A DNA stretch of 64,000 nucleotides from Streptomyces resistomycificus (GTDB lineage: Bacteria > Actinomycetota > Actinomycetes > Streptomycetales > Streptomycetaceae): the NCBI RefSeq assembly GCF_001514265.1, contig NZ_KQ948989.1, positions 434,001 through 498,000 of the forward strand, given 5' to 3'. Both the position numbers and the translations under genes were made by a program. Shown piece by piece: positions 16,867-26,280 of the stretch. Below the pieces are notes generated by a model. The model was not told the origin of the DNA. It worked only from the letters and a program-made list of their open reading frames with translations, and made no database searches. The stretch's first letter is position 1. Each line of letters opens with the position of its first letter.

Positions 16867-19059
16867 TCAGCCGGCGATTCCGGCCGTCTGCGGCTCACGG
16901 TCCCTGCCGGGCCGCTGCGCCGGCTCGTCCGACGGGCCTTCCACCGACACACGGGGAAGCGCCCGGTCCAGCCTGCGGGGCAGCCACCAGTTGCCCCGCC
17001 CGCACAGGTGCATGAGAGCGGGCACGACGACCATACGGATCAGCAGGGCGTCGACCGCGACGGCCACCGCCAGACTCACGCCGAACTCGGAGATCACGCG
17101 CATCCCGCCGAAGACGAACGAGCCGAAGACGCAGACCATGATGGCGGCGGCGACGGTGATCACCCGGCCGGTCTCGGCCTGGCCGACGCGGACCGCACGG
17201 TGGTTGTCCCCGGTGTGGGCCCATTCCTCGCGCATCCGGCTCACCAGGAAGACCTGGTAGTCCATGGAGAGGCCGAACATGATGCCGACGACCAGGATGG
17301 GCACGAACGACTCGATCGGTCCGGCGGCGCCGAGCCCGAGCAGCCCGGCACCGAACCCGTACTGGAAGACGACGACGATCGCCCCGAACGCCACCCCGAT
17401 GCTGAGGATGTTGAGCAGCGCGCCGACGGCCGGGACGAGCAGACTGCGGAAGGCGACGGTCAGCAGCAGGAAGCCGAGCGCGGCGATCACCAGCACGAAC
17501 ACCGGCAGCTTGCCCATCAGCACCGACGCGAAGTCGTCGTTGCTCGCGGTGGGACCGCCCACGTAGACCTTCATCGACGTGCCCTGGGCCGCCTGCGGGA
17601 TCACGTCGTCGCGCAGGTGGTGGATCAGGTCGGAGGTCTGCGCGGACTGCGGGGAGGTCTTCGGCACGACGGAGATCACACCGACGCTCTGATCGCCCCG
17701 CATGGGGGCGGCGCCGACACCCGCGACACCGTCGACCCGTTCGAGGGCGGTCGCCAGCCTCGCCGTGGCCGCCTTGTCGGCGGCGGTGGGGGCCTCGACG
17801 GCCAGGACCAGGGGGCCGTTGACGCCGGGCCCGAAGCCGTCGGCGATCATGTCGTACGCCTGACGGTTCGTCGAGGTCGTGGGCAGGTTGCCGTCGTCGG
17901 ACGCGCCCAGGCGGAGGGTGAGCGTCGGCAGGGCGAGCACCGCCAGGACGACGAGGGCGACCAGGCCCAGCACCTTGGGCCGGGCCTGCACCCGTTCGGC
18001 CCAGCGGCTCCACATCCCCGTCCTGGCGACGGTGACGCTCCCGTACGCGGCCAGGGTACGGCGCTGACCGCGGCTGAGGACCCTCGTCCCGATCAGTCCG
18101 AGCAGGGCCGGCAGCAGCGTGACGGCGGCCAGCACGGTCAGGACGACGGTGACGGCCGCGCCGATGGCCATGCCGTTGATGATGCCGACGTTCAGGGTGA
18201 GCATGCCGAGCAGCGCGACGACGACGGTCAGTCCGGCGAACACCACGGCACGACCGGAGGTGTTGAGGGACCGGGCGATCGACTCGGCGACGCTCATGCC
18301 CGCCATCAGGTGGGAGCGGTGCCGGTTGACGATGAACAACGCGTAGTCGATGCCCACGCCCAGGCCGACCAGCGAGCCGAGGGTCAGCGTGGTGTCGGAG
18401 AGCGTGATGACATGGCTGAGCAGCATCACCGCGATCGCGGAGGTGCCCACGCCGACGACGGCCGTGATGATGGGCAGCGCCGCCACCCATACCGCTCGGA
18501 AGGCGAACAGCAGCACGACGAAGGCGAGCACGATGCCCAGGGCGTCGGCCGCCGCGTTCGGCTCGGGGTTGACGGTGAAGGCCTGCCCGTTCAGCGCGAT
18601 GCGCAGTGACGCCGACTCCGGAGCGGTGGCGAGTTCCTTCACATGGTCGATCCGGGCGTCGTCGGCACCTTGGTCGAAGGACACCGTGGCGTAGGCGATC
18701 CTGCCGTCCTTGCTGATCTGCGCCCTGCCGCCGGGCGGGTAGGGGCTGGTCACGGAGGCCACGCCCGGAGCGTCGGCGATGCGCTTCAGCGCGTCGGTCA
18801 TCCGCTGCTCGGCCGGGGCGTCGGTGACCTTGCCGCCCTCGGCCTGCCAGACGACCCTGCCGCTCTTGCCCGCCGCACTGTTCGCGGCCTTCTGCAGCAG
18901 AGCCGTCGCCTTCGCCGAGTCGGTGTCCTGGGAGATCGGGCTGTTGCCGAAAGCGCTGCCGGCCGCGCCGACGCCGGCGCCGAGGGAGAGCAGCAGGCAC
19001 ACCCAGGCCACGACGACGGCCAGCCGGTGCCGTTGGCACCATCGGGCGAGAGGGGACAT
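16867..19059 (-). CDS. MMPL/RND family transporter
   Basis: 730-residue membrane protein of the MmpL/RND superfamily. It shows the duplicated layout: one N-terminal helix, a large extracytoplasmic domain (residues ~45-165), a block of membrane helices, a second extracytoplasmic domain, then a second helix block. The hallmark GxxxDY motif appears in GLGVGIDYALFIVNRHRSHLM reduced form and again as MFGLSMDYQVFLVSR; the Asp residues take part in proton relay. Such proteins export lipids or hydrophobic compounds, often antibiotics. I chose ATG 19059 because GGAAGG lies 7 nt upstream; a GTG at 19080 has none. The kinase-regulator pair follows on the same strand. Confidence 0.93.
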   Translation of the reverse strand: MSPLARWCQRHRLAVVVAWVCLLLSLGAGVGAAGSAFGNSPISQDTDSAKATALLQKAANSAAGKSGRVVWQAEGGKVTDAPAEQRMTDALKRIADAPGVASVTSPYPPGGRAQISKDGRIAYATVSFDQGADDARIDHVKELATAPESASLRIALNGQAFTVNPEPNAAADALGIVLAFVVLLFAFRAVWVAALPIITAVVGVGTSAIAVMLLSHVITLSDTTLTLGSLVGLGVGIDYALFIVNRHRSHLMAGMSVAESIARSLNTSGRAVVFAGLTVVVALLGMLTLNVGIINGMAIGAAVTVVLTVLAAVTLLPALLGLIGTRVLSRGQRRTLAAYGSVTVARTGMWSRWAERVQARPKVLGLVALVVLAVLALPTLTLRLGASDDGNLPTTSTNRQAYDMIADGFGPGVNGPLVLAVEAPTAADKAATARLATALERVDGVAGVGAAPMRGDQSVGVISVVPKTSPQSAQTSDLIHHLRDDVIPQAAQGTSMKVYVGGPTASNDDFASVLMGKLPVFVLVIAALGFLLLTVAFRSLLVPAVGALLNILSIGVAFGAIVVVFQYGFGAGLLGLGAAGPIESFVPILVVGIMFGLSMDYQVFLVSRMREEWAHTGDNHRAVRVGQAETGRVITVAAAIMVCVFGSFVFGGMRVISEFGVSLAVAVAVDALLIRMVVVPALMHLCGRGNWWLPRRLDRALPRVSVEGPSDEPAQRPGRDREPQTAGIAG

Positions 19060-19160
19060 CAACGAACCTTCCGACGACACATCACGAGTCGAGCCGTGAT
19101 CCCGGCTCGGTCATCAGCCTCGCGATCCCCGCGTCTCTCGTCGTCGGCCACCCGCAGACA

Positions 19161-19192
19161 CTCCCGTCTACTGCGAACGCAGCAGACGGGAG
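19161..19192. promoter_or_regulatory. Long inverted repeat in the MMPL/SpoIIE divergent region
   Basis: CTCCCGTCTACTGC (19161-19174) and GCAGCAGACGGGAG (19179-19192) pair over 13 of 14 bases around GAAC. It lies upstream of both divergent genes, 102 bp from the MMPL start and 163 bp from the SpoIIE start, so an operator is as likely as an RNA hairpin. No regulator gene is adjacent. Confidence 0.5.
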
Positions 19193-19354
19193 AAGAAGAA
19201 CCGGCCCGTGGGCGGTCACCGCGGGTGAGGGGCCGGGCCGACCATGACTAGCGCCCCGTATGCCCGTATCCTCGTCAATGTCAGATTATCTGCGAAGAGT
19301 GATGTATCGCGGGCGCAGGTGAGGCGAAGCGTGGTTCGGCCTGGCAGGGAGTCG

Positions 19355-22198
19355 ATGCAGGCGGGGCGTGCGACAGACGGCACGGGGCCCGCCCGTTTCC
19401 GTGAGCGGTTTCTGCAGGGTGAGCCGGTCGGGCAGGGCGTGCGGGCGTCGATTCTGGACTCGTGGCTGCGCTGCCGCTCCCTGGGCCTCTCGCCGGACCA
19501 GTCCGACCTGCCCTTTCGGGAAGACTTCGACCTGGACAGCCGGATCGTCCGCGCGGCCGTTCCGGTACTGGACCGACTGCAGTCCAGGTTCTCCGGCAGT
19601 CAGATCAACATCTCCCTCGCCGACGCCGAGGGGGTGGTCCTCCTGCGCCGCTTCGGCGACATGTCGCAGGTCACGAACCTTCCGGCGATCCAGAGAGTCC
19701 CGGGTTTCGTGTTCGCCGAGCAGTACGCCGGCACGAACGGCATCGGCCTCGCCCTGGCGGAACGGCAGCACATCCGGGTCTACGGCGCCGAGCACTTCGC
19801 GGAGCGCTCCCAGGGGAACGCCTGCGTCGCCCTGCCCGTGCGCGACCCGCTGAGCGGGCGCATCGAGGGTGTCCTGTGTTTCGGCTATCCGCGCAGCTTC
19901 GAGACCCCGGCGCTGAGTACCGTGATCGGCAAGGCAGCCCGGGCCATGGAACGGCGGCTGCTGGGGCAGAGTTCCGCGCGGGAACGCGCTCTGCTGCGGG
20001 CGTACCTGGCCACCGGAACCGAAGCGGTCGCCGGCCCCCACCGAGGCGTCGCGGTGGACGAACTGGCCCTCGAGCTGCACCCCCGTGACCAGGCGGTCCT
20101 CATGGAGAAGGCCGCCGAGCTGATCTCCCGTGCGCAGCGGGCCGCCGTCGAGGTGTCCCTGCCCGACGGCCGGCGGATCACCCTCCTCAGCCGTCCGATG
20201 GAGACTGCCGCCGGGGTAAACGGCTTCGCCGTCGAGGCCGTCTGGCCGTCGGCAGGACAACCCGCGGCCATCCCGCACCAGGCCGACAACCTGCCGGGCC
20301 TGGTCGCCGAGTCCGCCGCCGAGTCCGCCGTCGGCGTCGCCGTCTCGCGGCTCGCGCGCCTCTCCGTCGCCCCGCGGCCCGGGCCCGTACCCGCGGCCAC
20401 GCCCGGCCAGGCCGCCGTCGACGGCAGCGGTCCCGCCCTCGACGGCACCGGCGGTGCGACGGACGGGCCTGCCGGACCGTCCTCCTCGGGCAGAGGGCTC
20501 GTGCTGGTCGGGGAGCCGCAGGTCGGGGCGTACGCCCTGGCCGCGCGACGCCGCCTGGAGCTGCTGTCCGAGGCCAGCGCCCGCATAGGCACCACCCTTG
20601 AAGTGCGCCGCACCGCCGAGGAGCTCGCCGAGACCGCGGTCCCGCGACTGGCCGACTTCGTCACCGTCGATCTGCCCGAGGCCGTGCTGCGGGGCGAGGA
20701 GTCCGCCGACCCCCTGGGCGACCTGCGCCGCACGGTGGTCCACGGCATCCGCGACGACCTCCCCTTCACCCAGGTCGACAAACGGATCGAGTACGGTCCG
20801 ACCGCGCCCCAGCTGCGGTGTCTGACCAGCAGACAGGCGGTGCTGGACCCGGACCTGACGCGGTCCGCGGGCTGGCTCGCCCAGGATCCCGAGCACACCG
20901 AACAGCTGCTGGCCCACGTGCACTCCCTGATCGCGGTCCCCCTTCTCGCCCGCGGTGTCGTTCTGGGCATCGCGAGCTTCTACCGCGCCCAGGATCCCGC
21001 CCCCTTCGACGACGACGACCGTTCGCTCGCCCAGGAACTGGCCGCCCGCGCGGCCCTGTCCATCGACAACGCCCGGCGCTACACGCATGAGCGCACCATG
21101 GTCCTGGCCCTCCAGCGCAGACTGCTTCCGCACGGGCTGCCGGACCAGGAGGCCGTCGAGGTCGCCCATCGCTATCTGCCCGCCGAGTTCGACGTCGGCG
21201 GAGACTGGTACGACGTCATCCCGCTACCGGGCGCCCGCATCGGCCTGCTGGTCGGGGACGTCGTCGGCCACGGCATGCTCTCCGCCGCCACCATGGGACG
21301 GCTGCGCACCGTCGCACGCGGCTTCGCCGAACTCGACCTCCCCCCTGACGAGGTACTCGTCCACCTCGACAACCTGGTGGGACGCATGGACCGGGAGGAC
21401 TCCGAGGGCGAGGGCGCCGGCATCATCGGCGCGACCTGCCTGTACGTCATCTACGACCCGACCTCGCAGCGGTGCGTGATGGCCCGCGCCGGCCACCCGC
21501 CGCCCGCACTGGTCCTCCCCGACGGCAGCGTCTCCTATCCCGAGCTGCCCGCCGGGCCCCCTCTCGGCCTCGGAGGCCTGCCCTTCGACGCCGTCGAGTT
21601 CGACCTCCCCCAGGGCAGCCAGCTGGTCCTCTACACGGACGGGCTCATCGAGGACCGGCAGCGCGACGTCGACGTGGTCCTCGAGCAGCTGCGCGGGGCC
21701 CTGGCCCACCATCCGCAGCGCACGCCCGAGGAGACCTGCCAGGCGATCCTGGACACCGTGGCGCCGGCCCACCCGTGCGACGACATCGCCCTGCTGGTCG
21801 CCCGCACCCACGCCCTGGACCCCCGCCGGATCGCCTCCTGGGACCTGCGCTCCGACCCGGCCCTCGTCGGCGAGGTCCGTGCGTCCGCGCTCCGGCAACT
21901 GGCCGACTGGGGACTCGACGAGGCCGCGTTCGCCGCGGAACTGATCCTCAGTGAGCTGGTCACCAACGCCATCAGGCACGGATCCGGGCCCGTCCGGGTA
22001 CGGCTGCTGTACGACCGCACGCTGATCTTCGAGGTCTCCGACAGCAGCAACACCGCCCCGCACCTGCGCCGGGCGGCCAGTACCGACGAGGGCGGACGCG
22101 GGCTGTTCCTCGTCGCCCAGCTGTCGCGGACCTGGGGTACGCGCTACCTCCCCGAGGGCAAGGTCATCTGGGCCGAGTGCGGACTCGACGGCATGTGA
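19355..22198 (+). CDS. GAF-SpoIIE phosphatase-HATPase signalling protein
   Basis: 947-residue cytoplasmic multidomain protein. The first part (ILDSWLRCRSLGLSPD, then a GAF-like domain with GTNGIGLALAERQ, about residues 40-220) resembles the sensor half of DhaR-type activators. A Pro/Ala/Gly-rich linker (~325-410) leads to a second GAF domain (~430-590), then a SpoIIE-type PP2C phosphatase (FDVGGDWYDV, VGDVVGHGM, LYTDGLIEDR; ~600-800) and a C-terminal HATPase_c kinase-like domain (SELVTNAIRHG, GGRGLFLVAQLS). The family controls anti-sigma-factor antagonists by dephosphorylation, and the HATPase domain resembles RsbW-type anti-sigma kinases. ATG 19355 follows AGGGA. It immediately precedes a sugar ABC operon, suggesting linked sensing. 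Confidence 0.92.
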   Translation: MQAGRATDGTGPARFRERFLQGEPVGQGVRASILDSWLRCRSLGLSPDQSDLPFREDFDLDSRIVRAAVPVLDRLQSRFSGSQINISLADAEGVVLLRRFGDMSQVTNLPAIQRVPGFVFAEQYAGTNGIGLALAERQHIRVYGAEHFAERSQGNACVALPVRDPLSGRIEGVLCFGYPRSFETPALSTVIGKAARAMERRLLGQSSARERALLRAYLATGTEAVAGPHRGVAVDELALELHPRDQAVLMEKAAELISRAQRAAVEVSLPDGRRITLLSRPMETAAGVNGFAVEAVWPSAGQPAAIPHQADNLPGLVAESAAESAVGVAVSRLARLSVAPRPGPVPAATPGQAAVDGSGPALDGTGGATDGPAGPSSSGRGLVLVGEPQVGAYALAARRRLELLSEASARIGTTLEVRRTAEELAETAVPRLADFVTVDLPEAVLRGEESADPLGDLRRTVVHGIRDDLPFTQVDKRIEYGPTAPQLRCLTSRQAVLDPDLTRSAGWLAQDPEHTEQLLAHVHSLIAVPLLARGVVLGIASFYRAQDPAPFDDDDRSLAQELAARAALSIDNARRYTHERTMVLALQRRLLPHGLPDQEAVEVAHRYLPAEFDVGGDWYDVIPLPGARIGLLVGDVVGHGMLSAATMGRLRTVARGFAELDLPPDEVLVHLDNLVGRMDREDSEGEGAGIIGATCLYVIYDPTSQRCVMARAGHPPPALVLPDGSVSYPELPAGPPLGLGGLPFDAVEFDLPQGSQLVLYTDGLIEDRQRDVDVVLEQLRGALAHHPQRTPEETCQAILDTVAPAHPCDDIALLVARTHALDPRRIASWDLRSDPALVGEVRASALRQLADWGLDEAAFAAELILSELVTNAIRHGSGPVRVRLLYDRTLIFEVSDSSNTAPHLRRAASTDEGGRGLFLVAQLSRTWGTRYLPEGKVIWAECGLDGM

Positions 22199-22287
22199 GG
22201 AAATGTCTGAAATGGCATGATCTGACCCACTAGTATGTGGCCCTGAACGTCGGGAAGAACTCGCCAGGCCGACCCCCGGAGATGTCC

Positions 22288-23880
22288 GTGTACGACGCTC
22301 CCGACACGTCCGTGAAGGCGGGTCCCCCCTTCGGGACGGAACCCCTGGTCCGCGTCCGCGGGCTCAGCAAGCGGTTCGGTGGGACCCTCGCGCTGGACCG
22401 GGTCGACCTCGACGTCCACGCCGGCAGTGTCCTCGCCCTCCTCGGGCCCAACGGTGCCGGAAAGTCCACGCTCATCAAGGTGCTCGCCGGTGTCCACCAC
22501 GCCGACGCGGGACAGGTCACGGTCGACGGGCACCCGCTCGGCAGTCGTGCCGCCACCCTCGGCATGTCCTTCATCCACCAGGACCTCGGTCTCGTGGAGT
22601 GGATGACGGTCGCCGAGAACATCGCCCTGAGCGCCGGATATCCACGCCGCGCCGGACTGATCTCCTGGCGGCGGACCCGCGCGCGCTGCGTCGACGCCCT
22701 GCGGATCGTCGCCGGACATCTCGACCCCGACGCGCCGATCGCCTCACTCGTCCCGGCCGAGCGTTCGCTGGTCGCGATCGCCAGAGCGCTCGCGGAGCGC
22801 GCGAGGCTCATCGTTCTCGACGAGCCCACCGCCCGCCTCCCGGCCGCGGACTGCGCCCGGCTGTTCCGCGTCCTGCACACCCTGCGCGACCGGGGGCACG
22901 GCATCCTCTACGTCAGCCACCGCCTGGACGAGGTGTACGAGGTCGCCGACACGTTCGCCGTACTGCGCGACGGCCGCCTCGTCCGCCACGGCCCACTGGC
23001 GACCCACAGCCCCGCCCGGCTGGTGCGGGACATCGTCGGCGAGGAACCCACCCGCCACCGCCCCGCCACGGCCGCGGTCGGCGGGCCGGCCGTCCTGACC
23101 CTGGACGCGGTACGGACTCCCGGCTCCGGCCCGGTCAGCCTGGAGCTCGGAGCGGGGGAGGTCCTGGGGCTGGTCGGCCTCACCGGTGCCGGTCACACCG
23201 AGCTGGGCAGGGCCCTCGCCGGCTCCCGGCCCCTTCTCGAGGGGCGGGCCCTGCTCTGCGGCAGGCCGTACCGCCCCCGTACGGTCGCCGACGCCGTCCG
23301 GCTCGGTGTCGGCCTCGTGCCCGGCGACAGACTGGGCGAGGGCTGCCTCACCGACCTGACCGTACGGGAGAACCTCCTGGCCAACCCCCGCGCGGGAGAC
23401 CGTCCGACGCCGCGCTGGATCAGCCCGGGCCGGGAACGCGCCGAGACCACCGCCCTGATCGAGCGGTTCGCGGTCCGTCCCCGCGACAGCGAGGCCCCCC
23501 TCGCCACCCTGTCCGGCGGCAACCAGCAGAAGGTCTTGATCGGCCGATGGCTGCGGATGGGTCTGCGCCTGCTGATCCTCGAGGAGCCGACCGCGAGCGT
23601 GGACGTCGGGGCCAAGGCCGTGATCCACCGCCTGCTCGACCAGGCCCTGTCGGCAGGTCTCGCGGTCCTGCTCATCTCCACCGACTTCGAGGAGGTCGCG
23701 AGTGTGTGCCGGCGCGCCCTGGTCCTGGTCCGCGGGTCCGTGACGGCCGAGCTGAGCGGTGCGGACCTCACGGCGGCCGGGCTGACCCGGGCGGCTTCGG
23801 CCATGCCCCCTTCCGGCATGCCCCCTTCCGGCATGCCCCCGTCCGGCAGGCCTCCTTCCGGCACCGGGACGAACCCATGA
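22288..23880 (+). CDS. CUT2-family sugar ABC transporter ATPase, two domains
   Basis: 530-residue double ATPase like RbsA/XylG/MglA. Domain 1 has a good Walker A (GPNGAGKST) but its signature is eroded to LVPAERSLV; its Walker B is IVLDEPTA. Domain 2 has the degenerate Walker A usual for the family (GLTGAGHTE), a normal signature LSGGNQQKV, and a Walker B reading LLILEEPTASVD, with Glu where Asp is usual. The C-terminus ends in four PPSG repeats from 15-nt DNA repeats (23803-23862). I chose GTG 22288 because CCGGAG lies 6 nt before it; ATG 22282 abuts that site. A candidate -10 (TAGTAT, 22231-22236) lies upstream. The stop overlaps the permease start (ATGA). Confidence 0.88.
   Translation: MYDAPDTSVKAGPPFGTEPLVRVRGLSKRFGGTLALDRVDLDVHAGSVLALLGPNGAGKSTLIKVLAGVHHADAGQVTVDGHPLGSRAATLGMSFIHQDLGLVEWMTVAENIALSAGYPRRAGLISWRRTRARCVDALRIVAGHLDPDAPIASLVPAERSLVAIARALAERARLIVLDEPTARLPAADCARLFRVLHTLRDRGHGILYVSHRLDEVYEVADTFAVLRDGRLVRHGPLATHSPARLVRDIVGEEPTRHRPATAAVGGPAVLTLDAVRTPGSGPVSLELGAGEVLGLVGLTGAGHTELGRALAGSRPLLEGRALLCGRPYRPRTVADAVRLGVGLVPGDRLGEGCLTDLTVRENLLANPRAGDRPTPRWISPGRERAETTALIERFAVRPRDSEAPLATLSGGNQQKVLIGRWLRMGLRLLILEEPTASVDVGAKAVIHRLLDQALSAGLAVLLISTDFEEVASVCRRALVLVRGSVTAELSGADLTAAGLTRAASAMPPSGMPPSGMPPSGRPPSGTGTNP
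23803..23862 (+). repeat. Four 15-bp tandem repeats encoding a Pro-rich tail
   Basis: Units of ATGCCCCCTTCCGGC start at 23803, 23818, 23833 and 23848; the first two are identical, the third has one change and the fourth three. They encode MPPSG, MPPSG, MPPSG and RPPSG at the end of the sugar ATPase. Confidence 0.95.
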
Positions 23881-24977
23881 CCACCCCGCCCTCACCCTCC
23901 TCGTCCCGGAGGCCGGCGCGTCGACCGGACCGCCCGCGCCGACCGGGCGGACACCTCATCGGCGCCTACGGCCTGCTCGCCCTCACGGCCCTGCTCTTCC
24001 TGATCTTCTCCCTCGCCCTGCCCCGCACCTTCCCCACGCTGGACACCGTCGACTCCATCCTGTCCAACCAGTCGATCCCGGCCGTCCTCGCACTCGCCGC
24101 CATGGTCCCCATCGTGGCCGGCGCGTTCGACCTCTCCATCGGCTACGGCCTCGGCCTGGCGCACGTCACGGTGATGCAGCTCGTCGTGGGCGAGGGCTGG
24201 CCCTGGCCGCTGGCCTGCCTCACGGTGATCGCCGGAGGGGCGGTGGTGGGCGTCCTCAACGGTGTCATCGTCGTGTTCGGCCGGATCGACTCGTTCATCG
24301 CCACCCTCGGGACCGGCAGCATGATGTACGCCGTGACCGGCTGGATCACCGACGGCGGCCGGATCGTCCCCGGCCCGGGGGGACTTCCGGCGGCGTTCAC
24401 CGACCTCTACGACTCCACGTTCCTCGGCCTTCCGGTCCCCGCCTTCTACGTGCTCGTCCTCACGGTCGTTCTCTGGCTGGTGCTGGAGAGGCTGCCGCTC
24501 GGCCGGTGCCTCTACGTCGTCGGTTCCAACCCGCGTGCGGCCGACCTGGTCGGCATCCCGACCCGCACCTACACCGTGTACGCGTTCGCCGCCTCGGGGC
24601 TGATCGTCGGCTGCGCCGGGGTGCTGCTCGCGGCCCAGCAACAGATCGGCAATCCGAGCGTCGGCCTCGACTACCTGCTGCCCGCCTTCGTCGGCGCCCT
24701 CCTCGGCGCCACGGCGATCAAACCCGGCCGGCCCAACGCCATCGGCACCGTCGTGGCCGTCGCCGTCCTCGCCGTGGGCCTCACCGGCATCGGCCAGCTG
24801 GGCGCCGACTTCTGGACCGTCCCGCTGTTCCACGGCGGCACGCTGCTCATCGCCGTCGGCCTGGCCGGTTACGCCGCCCGCCGCCGGCTGCGCAGCGGCG
24901 TCGTCGCGGCCCGGGACGCGCCCGGCGCGCCGCCCGCCCAGATACCGGACGGTGGGTCAGGCGGCACCTTTCCCTGA
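23877..24977 (+). CDS. CUT2-family sugar ABC transporter permease
   Basis: 366-residue permease of the RbsC/XylH class with eight to ten membrane helices after a basic, proline-rich N-terminus. Family blocks include IVAGAFDLSIGYGLGL, GVLNGVIVVFGRIDSFIATLGT and GSNPRAADLVGI, as in ribose, xylose and inositol permeases. ATG 23877 overlaps the ATPase stop (ATGA), so the two are translationally coupled. The binding-protein gene follows after 68 bp. Substrate cannot be told from the permease; a pentose, inositol or similar sugar is likely by family. Confidence 0.93.
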   Translation: MTTPPSPSSSRRPARRPDRPRRPGGHLIGAYGLLALTALLFLIFSLALPRTFPTLDTVDSILSNQSIPAVLALAAMVPIVAGAFDLSIGYGLGLAHVTVMQLVVGEGWPWPLACLTVIAGGAVVGVLNGVIVVFGRIDSFIATLGTGSMMYAVTGWITDGGRIVPGPGGLPAAFTDLYDSTFLGLPVPAFYVLVLTVVLWLVLERLPLGRCLYVVGSNPRAADLVGIPTRTYTVYAFAASGLIVGCAGVLLAAQQQIGNPSVGLDYLLPAFVGALLGATAIKPGRPNAIGTVVAVAVLAVGLTGIGQLGADFWTVPLFHGGTLLIAVGLAGYAARRRLRSGVVAARDAPGAPPAQIPDGGSGGTFP

Positions 24978-25045
24978 CCCGTGCCGGGGCACGGCTCCCG
25001 TGCCCCGGCCGTGTCCTCCCGCTCGTTCCCCCGCGAGGAGTCCCT

Positions 25046-26209
25046 GTGCACGGCAACCGCAGAGCCACCCCCGGCGTCTTCACGGTTCGGTTCGCCTCCT
25101 GCGCCCTGCTGGCCACGGCAACCCTCCTGACCGGCTGCGAACGGGGCTCCTCGCGTGGCCCGCAGGAGTCCACCACGGGCCCGAGCGGCTGCCCGGCCGC
25201 CCACGCCAGGGCCGAGACCGCCGTCGCGAGGGCGGAGAAGACCGACGTCTCCTGGGACGGGCCCGCCAGCGGTCCCCCGGCGGCGTCGCGCAAGACCATC
25301 GTCTACGTCGCCCAGACCATGACCAACCCCGGTGTCGCCGGCGCGGCGAAAGGGGTGCGGGAGGCCGCACGGGTCATCGGATGGAACGTCCGGGTGATCG
25401 ACGGCGGGGGCAGCCCCGCCGGCATCCAGGCGGCGATGAGCGACGCGGTGGCCCTGAAGCCCTCGGGCATCGTCATCGGCGGGTTCGACCCCAACTCGAC
25501 GTCGCGGCAGGTCACTCGGGCCAACGAGGAGCGCATCCCGCTCGTCGGCTGGCACGCGGTCGCCGAGCCCGGCCCCAGCCGACGGCCCGAGCTCTTCACC
25601 AACGTCACCACCCGCGTCGAGGACGTGGCCGCGATCAGCGCGCAGTGGATCATCTCGCGCTCCAACGGCCGGGCGGGGGTCGTGCTCATCACCGACTCGT
25701 CGATCCCCTTCGCCAGGAACAAGTCCGAACTGATCAGGACGGCGCTCGCCACCTGCCGGGGCGTCAGACTGCTCGCGTACGAGAACATCCCGATCCCGGA
25801 CGCGAGCAGCCGCACGCCTCGGGAGATCTCCTCTCTCCTGGCACGCTTCGGGAACAGGTGGACCCACTCCGTAGCCATCAACGACCTGTACTTCGCCGAC
25901 GCGGCCCCCGCCTTCCGCGCGGCCGGGGAGAACGGCTCCGGCCCGCCCTTCAACATCGGAGCGGGCGACGGCGACCCCTCCGCCTTCCAGCGCATCAACA
26001 GCAGGCAGTACCAGGCCGCCACCGTGCCCGAGCCGCTGTCGCTGCAGGGCTGGCAGATCGTCGACGAGCTCAACCGGGCCTTCTCCGGCCGTCCCGCCAG
26101 CGGGTATGTGGCACCGGTCCACATCGCCACGGCCGACAACAGCGCCGGTGTCACGGCGTGGGACCCGTCGGGCTACCGGGAGGGGTACCGCGAGATCTGG
26201 GGCAAGTGA
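25046..26209 (+). CDS. Sugar-binding lipoprotein of the CUT2 transporter
   Basis: 387-residue RbsB-like binding protein. GTG 25046 follows GAGGAG by five bases. The signal ends with lipobox LLTGC, Cys31. A ~60-residue Ala/Glu-rich spacer precedes the type I periplasmic-binding fold, which starts at KTIVYVAQTMTNPG and includes IVIGGFDPNST and the hinge-region VAINDLYFADAAPAF. The mature protein should capture a sugar and deliver it to the preceding permease and ATPase. It is the last gene of the operon; a hairpin with six Ts follows 43 bp after the stop. Confidence 0.9.
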   Translation: MHGNRRATPGVFTVRFASCALLATATLLTGCERGSSRGPQESTTGPSGCPAAHARAETAVARAEKTDVSWDGPASGPPAASRKTIVYVAQTMTNPGVAGAAKGVREAARVIGWNVRVIDGGGSPAGIQAAMSDAVALKPSGIVIGGFDPNSTSRQVTRANEERIPLVGWHAVAEPGPSRRPELFTNVTTRVEDVAAISAQWIISRSNGRAGVVLITDSSIPFARNKSELIRTALATCRGVRLLAYENIPIPDASSRTPREISSLLARFGNRWTHSVAINDLYFADAAPAFRAAGENGSGPPFNIGAGDGDPSAFQRINSRQYQAATVPEPLSLQGWQIVDELNRAFSGRPASGYVAPVHIATADNSAGVTAWDPSGYREGYREIWGK

Positions 26210-26252
26210 CCGTAAAGGCGACCCGACCAGCCTCTATGGCCCACTCACAAGA

Positions 26253-26280
26253 ACGCGTCGGGACCTGCCGGGCGTTTTTT
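26253..26280 (+). terminator. Rho-independent terminator of the sugar ABC operon
   Basis: ACGCGTCGG (26253-26261) pairs with the segment ending GCGT at 26275, with one mismatch and one wobble, and is followed by T run 26275-26280. It is one of the few hairpins in the window with a true T-tract. The rest of the 250-bp gap up to 26460 shows no gene I can support. Confidence 0.8.
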
